Assembly (NCBI RefSeq): GCF_000003195.3
Contig: NC_012871.2
Span: 59,139,802 to 59,203,801 of the forward strand
DNA length: 64,000 nt
Direction: 5' to 3'
From: Sorghum bicolor
Taxonomy: Eukaryota; Streptophyta; Magnoliopsida; Poales; Poaceae
Shown here piece by piece: positions 45,423-56,560 of this stretch (positions are counted from its first letter, which is position 1; every line of letters starts with the position of its first letter). Both the position numbers and the translations under genes were made by a program. The notes beneath the pieces were generated by a model. The model was given only the letters and a program-made list of their open reading frames with translations, was not told the DNA's origin and did not search any database.

Positions 45423-46472
45423 TCATGCCGTGGGCGCCGGCGCGCGGTCATTGTCAGGCACAAGGACACGGAACCGAGCAGCCCTACCGCGGGGCTTCAG
45501 CAAGCGCACCGGGATGGGGAGCGCGCGGGGATCAGGCGCGACCACGGCGAACGACGCACCCGAGTACGCCTGCTCGGCCTCCTCCTCCTCCTTCGCCAGC
45601 GGGAGGGTTTGGTGCGCGGCCGGCGCGGGTTCTGCCTTCATGGCATCGGCACCGAGGTGCTCTGCAGCCTCGGCCTCCTTCTCACGCGTGTCGGGACCAT
45701 GCTGGTCCGCGGCTGCTGCCGGCTCGGCGGTCTCCGCCTGCGCGCCGCTCTGGCCCGCGCCCGCCTCAGGTTCGTTCTCCTCCGTCGTCGTCTCCGCGCC
45801 GCTCTGGTTCGTGGTCACCACGAATCCTTCCTCCTTCGTGTCCGTCACGATGCTGTCCGCTGCCACCGCCGTCTCGGCCGCCTCCTCCTGCGCGCCGCCT
45901 TGGTCCACCGCCGCGGCAGCCTCCAGGCTGCTTTGCTTCGCGAATGCCACGGACTCGTCCACCTTCTCCCGCTCGCCGCGGTGCGCTTCGGCCGCCACAC
46001 CCGCATCTGCATGCTTCCCCGCCAGCGCAGCCTCGGCCTTCACCGGCACGGCCTGCGCGACGCTCGGCCCTGGGGCCGAGGTTGTCGCCGTCAGCGGCGC
46101 CGTGGCCTTATCCATCAGGACCTGGCCCCTGCGTAGGATCACGACGTTATCCATAACGCGCTTGTGCGGTGGCGAGCCGGCCCCGGCCCCAGCCGCCGGG
46201 GGAGACCGCCGGTGCCTACGTCGCTGCTGCCCGTTCGCCCGTCCACGCACCGACCGCGAATTCATGGCCACATGAGGCGGAGAAGCCGTGGCTGGAGTCT
46301 GACTTTGCTGCTGCATTGGCGAACGCGGAGCGAGCGCGGGCGCCGCGCGCACCCCGAAGGAGGCGCGGCCGGCGAGGCAGTCCGTGGAACGGATGCACAA
46401 CGTTGTTGCCATCGCCGACACGGGGTGCTGGTGCTGGTGCGGAGCTGATCGGCTTGGGTTTCGGGTGACCAA
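45423..46472 (-). CDS. Disordered protein with Edc1/PNRC-like C-terminal motif
   Basis: This is a single open frame of 349 codons on the minus strand. Most of the protein is low-complexity Ala, Glu, Gln and Pro and is likely disordered. Two parts look conserved: a short basic block around MDNVVILRRGQ and, at residues 303-322, YSGASFAVVAPDPRALPIPV. The second fits the pattern Y-[AS]-G-x-x-F-x5-P-x3-LP-x-P found in yeast Edc1/Edc2 and animal PNRC proteins, where it binds the decapping activator Dcp1. A role in mRNA decapping is therefore possible but is inference from a short motif. Translation may instead start at Met21 (MATTLCIRSTDCL), which resembles the start of related small plant proteins as I remember them. 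It is divergent from the dsRNA-binding protein gene. Confidence 0.75.
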   Translation of the reverse strand: MVTRNPSRSAPHQHQHPVSAMATTLCIRSTDCLAGRASFGVRAAPALAPRSPMQQQSQTPATASPPHVAMNSRSVRGRANGQQRRRHRRSPPAAGAGAGSPPHKRVMDNVVILRRGQVLMDKATAPLTATTSAPGPSVAQAVPVKAEAALAGKHADAGVAAEAHRGEREKVDESVAFAKQSSLEAAAAVDQGGAQEEAAETAVAADSIVTDTKEEGFVVTTNQSGAETTTEENEPEAGAGQSGAQAETAEPAAAADQHGPDTREKEAEAAEHLGADAMKAEPAPAAHQTLPLAKEEEEAEQAYSGASFAVVAPDPRALPIPVRLLKPRGRAARFRVLVPDNDRAPAPTA

Positions 46473-46900
46473 CGGAGGGCGCCGGGGACGGACGATTGGC
46501 TTCGTCTCCTCGTGTCGTGTGTCACCGGCGCGGCGCTCGAGAGCAGACGAGATTGTTGTGGTGAAGCCGAGGGGGCGTGGGCGCGGCGCGTGGATACATA
46601 TACGGATATACCCTTGCGTTGCGTGCGCCTAGGCGGGGCGCACAGGAGCCTGCTGGAACTGGAATCGGATGCGAAAAATCTGCGAGTGCGAACCCGAGTC
46701 GGGGTCAAAACTGAAAAAAAAAAGTGGCCACGGTCGTGGCGTGGCGACTTGCGGCGGCGGCAAACGACAGGGGTTCCGTCATTCCGTGGCCACCAGTGGG
46801 AAACTGCAAAAACGCTGTCCCCTCCTACTCTCCGACTCTCCCCGTCGGTGACTGCCCTTCTGCTCTCCGACTCTCCCAGCCGGCGAGACAGCACCTTCTT
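46473..46900. promoter_or_regulatory. Shared intergenic region of a divergent gene pair
   Basis: The start codon of the minus-strand gene (46472) and the likely 5' end of the plus-strand dsRNA-binding protein gene are only about 400 bp apart. The interval is GC-rich, with cctactctccgactctcccc-type pyrimidine tracts and no clear TATA box, as in many bidirectional plant promoters. The exact transcription starts are not known. Confidence 0.45.
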
Positions 46901-47005
46901 CACCCCTCTTCCTGAGCGGCGTCGTCTCCCACTTTCTCCACTCTGCATTCGCTCGAGTGCAGATCCATCAGTCCGAAGTCGGGCCGCCGGTTTGTTCTTC
47001 AGCTG

Positions 47006-49149
47006 GTAAGCGACTGAAACTCGGTTGTACGGATTGTTCTAGGGTTCAATCCAGGATTGGACATATTCTTTACTGTGACTCTGATCTAAAGCAATGAAAT
47101 CCGAAACCCTTTGTTCTCACTATTTCAATAGGTTGGATGATTTGTGTGCTGCTGGGATCCCACTAATCCGACCTAACCACGCGTAGTTCGATTAGGTGCT
47201 TCAGTGCGCGCCGCGCGGTTTTAAAAAGAATCAGGAGGGTCGTCCAGCCTCGGAGATATTCCCCAGTCTGCTGCGTTGGGTGCATCATTTTCTGATGGTA
47301 AATTCCGAATTTGTAGTACTCTTTCCGTTCCAAATTATAAATTGCTTTGGCTTTTTTTTGGTACATCCATTTTGCTATAGTCTAGATGGTGAACTAAAAA
47401 AGTCAAAGCATCTTATGATTTGCTTGGAAAAAAATAAATAAATTGCTGTTCATAGTTCGATATATACATCTGCATCTTTGTTGTGACTGTCTGACTGAGT
47501 ATAATTGTTTGGCGAGGACAAGGTTGATGTAACTATTTAAGATGATATATGACGCTGAGCAGACAGCTTGATGGTTTCTAGACTAGGAAACTTGGGGGTT
47601 GAATGAACAAAAATCCATTACGGATTACCAGAAATGGCATTTGTTCTATAGCCATACAGAACTAAATGGTTCTCTATCTGCACGTGCATTATTTTGTCGT
47701 CACCAATTCTTGCAGTATGTCACTCAGTAGAGCTTACAATGGCCTATTCTTTAAGGATTGTAACGGCCAGCTGCATTAGCGCAACTGTCAATTTGTTAGT
47801 TTTTACTTATATAGAAAGTTCTTCTGTCGTCACTGCTGTTACAAGTAATCAGCAGTGCAATTATGTCAATATAATATAATGCCCTCCCCTCCCCACACGC
47901 ACATTACCGTTTCTAATTTCTTTATCCCATGGCTTATAAGGTTGACAAAAATTTAAGTTGGTTCATCAAATGCCTTTTCTTTTCAGGATTGCCAGAAAAT
48001 GGCATTTGTTTTATAGTCAGACAGAACTAAATGGTTCTTTACTTGAACATGCAGTATTTTGTTGTCACCCACTCTTGCAGTATGTCGCTCAGTGGAGCTT
48101 ACAACGTCTTTCTCTTTAAGGATGGTAGCGGCCAGCTGCGTTAGCGCAACCCGCAACTGTCAATTTGTTAGTTTTCATTTATAGAAATATTGTTCTGTCG
48201 TCACTACTGTTACAAGTAATCAGCAGTGCAATTATGTCAATAGTAACGCCCTCCCCTCCCCGCACGCACATTACCGTTTCTAATTTCTTTATCCCATGGC
48301 TTATAAGGTTGACAAAAATTTAAGTTGGTTCATCAAAGGCCTTTTCTTTTCAGGATTGCCAGAAAATGACATTTGTTTTATAGCCAGACAGAACTAAATG
48401 GTTCTTTACCTGAACATGCAGTATTTTGTCGTCACCCACTCTTGCAGTATGTCGCTCAGTAGCTTACAATGTCTTACTCTTTAATTATGGTAACAGCCAG
48501 CTGCAACTGTCAATTTGTTAGTTTTCATTTATAGAAATATTGTTCTGTCATCACTACTGTTACAAGTAATCAGCAGTGCAATTATGTCAATACTAACACC
48601 CTCCCCTCCCCACACGCACATTACCGTTTCTAATTTTTTTATCCCATGGCTTATAAGGTTGTCAGAAATTTAAGTTGGTTCATGAAAGGCCTTTTCTTTT
48701 TGTCAAATCCTCGAAAAACATTCACGTGTTCTGAACAGAAAAAAAAATGTACTGGCCCTGTCGATGAATGGCACACCATATGACGTTAACCATAACTTGT
48801 GTTGAATAGGTGGTAACATAGATGTGGTCTGGCAAATTTGCACTCAGTAGTTATTTTATATGTTTTTGGTGACTTTAATGAGCACCATGCATGCCGTCTT
48901 TTATACAATAGGCATGACCAGTAGGTAGGATGTTTTCCAGAGGATAGCTCTGAACCCATTTGCTTTGAAACGTACAACTTTTCTAGTCTGTGTTGGTGAG
49001 ATATCATTACTGAGATAAAGTATGACTCTCTTGCGCCCAATAAACAGTGTTGATAATGAATTATGTCTTTTTGCCACTAAACTTTACTATAGTGGATACT
49101 TATGTTGTGACAGAAACATATAGCTAACTAGTAACAATTTAACCTGTCA
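47006..49149 (+). other. Leader intron of the dsRNA-binding protein gene
   Basis: The donor is gtaagc after CAGCTG at 47005, and the acceptor is acctgtcag ending at 49149. No coding exon is seen inside. Most of its length is the three-copy tandem repeat described separately. The exon assignment rests on splice consensus only. Confidence 0.5.
47622..48700. repeat. Three tandem repeats of about 365 bp
   Basis: The copies start with ggatt-ccagaaa at 47622, 47986 and 48353 (periods 364 and 367 bp); the third copy is slightly shorter and ends near 48700. Shared blocks include agaactaaatggttct, cagtatgtc-ctcagt, ggccagctgc, taatcagcagtgcaattatg and cattaccgtttctaat. Copies 2 and 3 are closer to each other than to copy 1. 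Each copy ends with cttttcttttcag, so each offers a splice-acceptor-like site. Confidence 0.92.
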
Positions 49150-49172
49150 GGGCTACTCTCCATTTAGCGGTT

Positions 49173-51491
49173 ATGGAGCCTCCCAGGAAGCATAAGTCCA
49201 GTGGCGTGCCAGTCAAGGAGGAAGTGGAGTCAGAAGATGGAAATGTAAAAGTTGGCAAAAATCTCTTGCATCCATTTTTCTCATCCTCCTTTCAAATTCA
49301 TTGCCACTTGCTTGAGTTTACCTTTTCTCTCTGCAGATTAAGTCTGTGTTTGTATTCTGATGGTGTCAGTTGCCCTCTTTGTAGGATTTGGTAGCCAAGC
49401 GCAGAAGGACTGAAGTTTCAGGGTCCATTATCCAACTACAACAGCAAATTGAAGTCTTTGGCATGGAGAACAAAGCGCCAGCTGGTCTGAAAGTTGAAGA
49501 TTCTACTGGCAAGGATCCCATGGATGTGCTCAATAGTTGTGCAGTACAGAACTCTGGTCAAGCGAATGGTCGCAGTAAGGAGCATGTTTCTGATGTATCT
49601 TTTCAGTTTGATTACGTACTAAACAAAAATTGAAACAATTAGGCTTTATGCGCCTGTTTGGAATGAGCCCTAGCAAACCAAGCCAACATTTGTCCAAGCC
49701 AACAAACATTGCTTCAAGGTCAAACATTGGTGGTGTCAAATACATTTTGGCCAGGGGCCCAGTATGGCATCTCTTGGGCAAGTGAATTGTTAGCCTGAGT
49801 TTAGCTTCATCATCTGTGCAGTGCATGGATGATGTGTCAGTAGGAGTATGGTTACAGTAATTCTTCAAAAAAAAAAAAGGAGGATAAACCTCTGCTTTTT
49901 AGAAAGCACCTTAGCAGTACATAGACTGGGGATACCAGTTCAACCCATAGAAACAGAAAGAAAAAAAAAAGCTAATTCTTCAATTTTGTGATTATCAGTT
50001 TGTAAATGGCAATAGCTTTTAAACCGTGCATCAGTTTTGGGATCTGTCTGTAGACAATTAAATCTACAAAACTAGATCCCACTTGCCTACATTTTTATTA
50101 AAAAAACATTTATGACATCTGGACCTCACATTTTACATTATAAGTTTCAAAGGATTTAAACACGGCTTTACTCCAAACACTCATTCTGCTTCATACATAC
50201 ATTTACCCTGCACACAAATTGGCATGGCCTCAAACCAAACATCATAGTTGTGGCATTGCCCACGTTTTTGGCATCTCCAAATTTTGGTTTGGATCGTTGG
50301 AGTTGCAAACCGAACAGGTCATATTTGCGTTAATTTCTTCATTTTTGAAAGTTGGCCAGGAGCTCTGGCATGCACTTGAGTATATATATGCATCAGTGGT
50401 CTTGCTTCTTCCTTAACTAGATATCTAAAGTGAGGCTTCCATTTTTTTTTCATATAAGCTATTGCTTTACTGAAACAGAGGTTGTATAATTGTTTTACTG
50501 AAATTCAGAGGTTATGTAGGTAACGAACCGGCAAGCTTGAGACTGCTGAAAATATGCAAGGTAATTGGCTGGAAAGAACCACAATTTGATTTTGAAGAAC
50601 AAGGACCTCAACATAACAAAACGTGAGTTTCCTTACTAACTGATGAATATTAAATTAAATGTTCATGGACTTCCAATATTTATAGCGTGTGGTGCATTGT
50701 CACCAAAAAGGCATCAACCTAATATCCTATGATGCAGTATTTATTTGTACTTTTGAGAGATGTTATGCCAATTGCCAATGCTGGAATGTGATAACGCCAA
50801 TGTCATGACTAATAAAAATACGCTAGCTGCATTAACTCACTACACAAGCATAACCCTGAACTGGGAAATCGACTGAAGTTCCATGAGCAGAGGCTTACCT
50901 GCAAGTTTCTGTGTTTTATCACAAGAAATAGATTGGCTTGTGAGCACTATGAAGCTCTATCCAATCTAGATGGCTGAAAGAACAAACAAAGGTGAGAATA
51001 AAGCTGCATTATTCCTAAGAACAAAACAATGGAGTCCTCGTTAGTATAGTTTGACGAATAAGAATATAATTAGTTAAAAAAAAGGTGGGTCAAATTTTCT
51101 GAAATTTCTAGTTACAGCAAACCATTTTGTTCTTTTCTTTTCGAGCCAGTATATGCCTACCTGTAACTCCTACCATCTTAAGGTAGCATCCTTGAAGTGA
51201 CTGAAATGTGGTTAGAGGCAATCATCATCTGTTATTTCATTGTTTGTGTGATTCTTCGTAGAGTGATTCATAACTGCCCATCATAAGTTGGTTATTATGA
51301 TTAGAAATGGGAATCGCTGATGTCTTAAACTCTGCAGATTCAAGTGCAAGGTGACTGTTCACTTGGATGGATTGCTCAACACCATTATGGAGTGCTTCAG
51401 CAAGCCCAACCCTAGGAAGAAAGCTGCACGAGAGAACGCCGCACAAGGGGCATTATGGTGCCTTCAGTGCTCTGGTTATGTCAGAAAGTGA
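49173..51491 (+). CDS. Small protein with one double-stranded-RNA-binding domain
   Basis: Coding exons are 49173-49244, 49385-49574, 50511-50622 and 51338-51491. All junctions are GT-AG and in phase, giving 175 residues. A 5' UTR exon ending at 47005 (CAGCTG|gtaagc) and an acceptor before 49150 imply a leader intron of 2.1 kb. The first 85 or so residues are polar with a basic patch (KRRR) and no fold I recognise. Residues from about 93 onward form a complete dsRBM: helix 1 (ASLRLLKICKVIGW), the strand region with the hallmark GPQHNKTF, and helix 2 with PRKKAARENAAQGALWCL. The KK-A-AA-AL pattern binds the RNA major groove in the family. The domain resembles those of Dicer-like and RNase III proteins, but no RNase domain is present, so it may be an RNA-silencing cofactor. 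Function is not established by sequence. Confidence 0.8.
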
Positions 51492-52302
51492 TCTTCAGAT
51501 GTTCCTGAGTAGTGCCGCTATCAGCCCTTCTGCTGGCCTGACCAACCCTTGTTAATGTTGCTATATGTGTACATCTGGTTTAACCTAGAGTTGCTATGTG
51601 TACATTTGGTTTAACCTGGAGTCATGTATTAAACTCGTAGCTTGGTTGTAGACAACTTTGTTTGCGGCATAGGAGCTCGCGGGATCAAACCCTAGGCTCT
51701 CCCATTTTACCCTATTTTTTAGTGGCTTACATGTGGCTCTTGTATGAAAATTCCTCCCCTCATTTTATCCTGTTTTTTAGTGGCTTACATGTGGGGCTCT
51801 ATGAAAATTCGGTGCAAAAACTGAGCGCTGAGCGAGGCTGTTGGGAAATCAAATCTGTTGTTTGGGTGCACTCTAATCCCTCACCCAATTGAGATAGAAA
51901 ATTACTAGTTATTTTTTCACTTTATCATTTAATCCCAGTACATGTGGATTGACAAACAAGCCCTTTAGAAGCTACCGAGCAAGTGTTTAACAGTGTTTTT
52001 TTTTACAATAAATCAACTTACAAATCAACTTACAGTAGCTTTAGCCATGACTTTTCGCAAACAAACGGTCTCAATAGCAGCTGGCGAATGGTCTCAATAG
52101 CAGCTGCTGTCTTCGAGCGGGCCACCGTAATACCCCAGATTCCAACCTAAGCTCTGTTGGGAACTCAATAGCACTTTCAATCATCTTATATAAGAATGCC
52201 AAGTGCTGTAATTTCCTATCCAATGTATAAAATGGTTCAACCGCTCAAGACCTGTGTGTGGCTTTGCCCATCGACAAAAGCACTGTAGAAAATAGAGACC
52301 AG
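51492..52302. other. 3' flank and spacer
   Basis: The first part is likely 3' UTR of the dsRNA-binding protein gene and contains a short duplication (tgtgtacatctggtttaacct and tgtgtacatttggtttaacct). A second local duplication (tttagtggcttacatgtgg) occurs at 51719 and 51777. No other gene was seen. Confidence 0.5.
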
Positions 52303-52548
52303 CGCCTTGTTTAGTTCCAAATTTTTTTTATTCGGAGGTACTGTAGCATTTTATTTTTATTTGATAATTATTGTCTAATTATAGAATATCTAGGCTCAAA
52401 AGATTTATCTTATGATTTACAGGCAAACTGTGCAATTAGCTTTTGTTTTAGTTTATATTTAATGCTTTATATATATATATATATCGCAAGATTCAATGTA
52501 ACGGAGAATTTTAAAAAAAAATTGGTTTAGGGTGAACTAAACAAGGCC
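52303..52548. mobile_element. MITE of the GGCCTTGTTTAG family with a TA microsatellite
   Basis: The ends are cgccttgtttagttcc and gtgaactaaacaaggcc. A (TA)n run (about 52470-52485) replaces the usual cattcatgcatgtg part of the interior. Confidence 0.8.
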
Positions 52549-53400
52549 CGGATATTGACATGACATGTAGTCGTTTATTCACAAAATACAGCCGCCTGAT
52601 CAGATCCGACACATTGTATACGTGAAGAAAGTAATGATGAATGGTGACTAGATGGTAACAGTATAGACACTAATCTCCAACGAAGCTGTTCTGTCAATGT
52701 CATACACTTCATTTTCTGGCTTAAATGTCATACACTTGGACTCGGTGATACAGCTCTGACCCACCTTTGGGAATAGTCGAATAGACGACACACAAACACT
52801 TCTCGAGCACGAAGGCATGGCAGTACCAACAGCATTAGAATCTGGAGATATTCTGGACCTCAAGAGTCAAGACACAAGAAAGTGTTCTGTTTGCTTGTAT
52901 GAGAATAAATATCTGGCAACTATCTGCAAGAGCAGAGACTGCAGCTAGCACCAGCCCAGAGATATTCATGTGAATGTTTGCAGCATCAGCAAAACCGTAA
53001 AGTGAGTGATCGGCGAAGACAAATTTGCAACCCGCCATCCTAGCATTGTACTAGCATGCATCAACGCTTTGATGGCAAAATGTTGGGGATAAAAGAAAAA
53101 CTGATGCCTGTGCACGACATAAGTGCATATAATAATGGTCCTTAATTCGATGGGAAATGTCAAGAAGAGGCAAGGTATTCTGCATCAGGAGAAATGGCTT
53201 CGTACTTGTTCTGACTTGTCCCCGAGCGATAGATCCAGTCAAACTCAAACGCTCCGCACACGTCTCAAACAGGATCCGCATCCGGGCGGATTCGGTCGTG
53301 ATACGCCATACCCATGCGTGCAATGGATCTTCAGATTTTTTTTTTCTTTTTTGAGCGAAACGATCTTCGGAATTCGGATCAACAGCAGCCCAAACATCTC
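52549..53400. other. Spacer with unconvincing minus-strand frames
   Basis: Minus-strand frames at 52648-52863 and 52835-53038 are separated by a possible splice acceptor (ggtccag) but match no family I know. I leave them uncalled. Confidence 0.4.
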
Positions 53401-54960
53401 TCCCGTTTCATCAGTCCATGTCACGCTGACTGTCATTGATCAGTTCCCGGCTGGGGCCTGGACCCCCCCCGACCAAATCACGCGGCAAATGCGCATGGCG
53501 CGCGCACGCTGGCTGCCGGCTGAGGCGCCACCGTCTGGGGCCAGGCCAGGCACCGGCGAGCGCCCAGCCCCAGCCCCCCGGCGTTTACGCCCCTGCCGGC
53601 TGGTCGCGCACCGCACCGGCACCCGACCGACTCGCGCCACACCACTTGATTCGGATCCGGCGGAGGCCCTGGACTGGAGCGCCCTCGGTTGTTCGCCGTT
53701 CGCGCCGGGGTCGCTGTCCGCGGTCATGGGGGATGTGCTCGGCGGTGGCATGGCATGGCACCAGGCACCGTCACCGTGTTCCTCCTGTCGCGGCACAGTG
53801 TCGGGCGGATCGGTCGCGCGGCCGCACAGGCTGGCGCGCTGTACTTGTCGACCACTTGTGTTGCTGTCCGTCCGTGCTGGGCGCGCCGAGTTGAGTGCCG
53901 GTGCCTCCTGCATCGCCATGGCACATTCACTCCAGCAGTTTCAGATGGATAAACAGTGGCACGGCGAGCTCGACTCCGTGTAATAGTCGTCGGCTCGTTT
54001 ATTAATTACGCAGGTTTGACGAAAACGAGCGACGAACGACGGAGGGACTGGCAGCGTGGGCGCGCGTACCGGTACGGCCGACTTGCAGTTCTGGAACGGC
54101 GACCGTACCGTGAGTTCGTGACACGGTCCAAGTCACCGCCCGGGGTGGCAATCCAGTGCCGATCCATCCACCAATCATCCACAAGACGGCTTCAGCTGCA
54201 CCCTGCAGCATCCGGAGCCCATGGCAATCCAGGGATCGGATTCCTTCAAACCACGGACGACGGCACGCGCTCGACGGGTAATAAACTACCAGCATCGCTC
54301 GATGTCGATGGCGATGGTCGGTCATGGTCGTCGCCCACCCCCACCCCCACCCCTCCTCCAGGTTCCAGGCTCCAGCTACGGACACGGCCCACCGCCCCGC
54401 ACCGGGCAAACGAACCGCGGAACACTCGCGCGGCACGCGCCGGCTCAGCGTTGCGCTCCGTCCGTCGCTCGTCCGCGCCGCGCGTGCAAGAAAAAAAAGG
54501 AAAAACCCGCTGCCGCCGTGCCGCGCCGCGCACGGCCATTCCGTGGTGGTGGTGGTGGGTCGATCGCCGGCGGGCGGGGCGGGTTGGACCGCTCCTTTGC
54601 CTCGGCGCTGAAGCTGAAGCCTTTCCTGTCGTCCTCTGACCCTCAGCCAGTCAGCCGGCCGGTCATACCTTGCCTGCGTCGTCTCGTCTCGTCTGTCCTT
54701 TTTTTCGGTCCGCCGGTCGACCGTCGACGGCACCGAACAAGAATCAGCGCTGAATTTAGCGTGGTCTTTGCCTCACGTGCTCTGCGGCTACTTCCATTCC
54801 CCGTGGGAGTGGAAGTGGAGATGGAGCACGGGCGGGGCGGGCGCGGCTCGACGGTTCGTTCGGTGCACCTGCGCCTGCGCGTGCTCATTTTTCTCGTCCC
54901 CGGCCGGCTGGCGGCCCGGTGTCTCGTCGTCTCTTTTTTTTTCCCAGACTTTTTGTGGTA
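53400..54960. other. GC-rich block without a recognisable gene
   Basis: GC content is very high, with long overlapping frames on both strands (such as 53123-53983 plus and 54002-54733 minus). None has a domain, a start context that stands out, or an exon chain. It looks like a CpG-island-type region or a decayed GC-rich gene. Confidence 0.45.
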
Positions 54961-56300
54961 GTACTCGTACGTACTCCCCTGTTTCTTGGTTCCATGCATC
55001 ATGTCGTGTGTATTGTCGCGACCGGCACCGGCATGCATGCAATCTGTATGCACGGGGAGTATCATACCTATCTAGCACGAACAAATCGAGGCTCCGGCTG
55101 ATCGACCCCACTTTTTTACGATGTCGCGCATGATTACGTCTCGCACTCTCGCCTCATGATTAAGCCTTGGCGAGCAAAAAAAAAGGAGCGGAGTGCCCTT
55201 TGGAATAGGCAACCAACGCCCAAAGCGGAGTGCAGGGAGTTGGTGTTCGAAGTTCTCGGCTTTCAGAGACGACGTTCGTGTCAGAGTAGTGAAGTTGACC
55301 AAACGTGAAGTCATCGGATGCAAGTCCTACTTATTTTGGATTATTAGATCGACCTAAAAACCTACTCAATTGGACTAGAATGACATTTCACGTAAATTAA
55401 ACAATTAGAATGACATTGGTTAGCTAATAAAAAAAACAACTCACCTGCATCCTTATCCAACAACAGGGGCACTCGTGTCACAAAGCCTTCGCAGATCAAG
55501 GTGTCCTGTTCTTTAATCGGGGAGAAATGCAAGTGAAATTGTGGAGAAATGACACCGGAGGGTACAACACACGTCGCACACTCTTTTTTTTTTGTTGGGA
55601 ACTTCTAACAAGTTTACATATGCTGCAAGTGCAATGTTTATTTGACAGCTAAGTTCGTATGCAGTTTATTTCTCTGGTTTTTGACTTGTCATGCTATTAT
55701 CCTATAGATATTACTATATTTTTTTCGTCATAATATTTTATCACATCCGGAAAGTGACCTCCGTTATACGATATATACGATGATAATGTCTACGGATAAG
55801 CTATATGCTGAGCAACCTGCATTTGAAATTTTCAGATTGAGCTCTTATAACATGCTAAGACGATCTAGACTCGACACAACAAGTGATCGAATAATTTGCA
55901 CTCCAAACTACCAACCCGAATAAACAACACTTACCGTTGCCATCAACGGTTTGAGAAAACCAGTTCGTTCACACACACACACACACACCCCTCGTTATTT
56001 ACTAATTAATTGCAGGAATCCAGCACGAACCAACCAGGCTTCGCGTCCGTGAACAATGCGTCTGACACCACGCACGCACGCGCGCCAGTAATATGTGAAC
56101 ACGGCTTTATTCGCGCGCCCTTGTCAAAACAAAAATCAAAATTAACAACAACGAACGGAGGAAACTCGACACGATAACCAGCGTCGGAAGAAACCCCCAT
56201 ACACTCCCCAGTCTCCCACCGCAGCACCGCACCAAGGCGTCGCGCTCGCACCCCAGCTGGGGCTGGGTCCAGTCCAACGAACGCGCCGAGCCACAGCGAC
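54961..56300. other. AT-rich spacer before the DUF868 gene
   Basis: No gene was seen. A (CA)n microsatellite lies at about 55971-55988. From 56100 the DNA becomes GC-richer toward the next gene. Confidence 0.5.
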
Positions 56301-56560
56301 ACCCCGCGCCCCGCCCCACCTCGTCAGAGTTATATGTACCCAGCCCCCCGCAGGCCAGCACCCGGTCCTGCTGTGCTGCCTGGTCCAAGTCCAACCTCTG
56401 CGCCAGGGGCGAGGGGCGAACCAACCCGTACCGGGGAAAAAGTCCCCAAAAATAAAGAAAACCCCCCAAAACGCCTGCGTTTTCAGCGCAAAATCTCTGT
56501 GGTTTCCGTTGCCATTCTTCACCCCCTCTCCATCCCAAGTCCGCAGAAGCAGAACGCGCG

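Noticed and set aside
45334..46275. 313-codon plus-strand frame opposite the disordered-protein gene
   Set aside because: It is a Ser/Ala-rich antisense shadow. The minus frame is longer and carries the conserved-looking motif near its C-terminus.
49653..50318. Possible element with CCTGTTTGG and CCGAACAGG ends in an intron of the dsRNA-binding protein gene
   Set aside because: The inverted repeat is only nine bases with one mismatch, and no target duplication flanks it.
52648..53038. Possible two-exon minus-strand gene
   Set aside because: The acceptor is plausible but the peptides match no family I know and no start exon was found.
53123..54961. Several frames of 150 to 290 codons in the GC-rich block
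   Set aside because: Frames overlap on both strands without any recognisable family, and no exon chain can be built.
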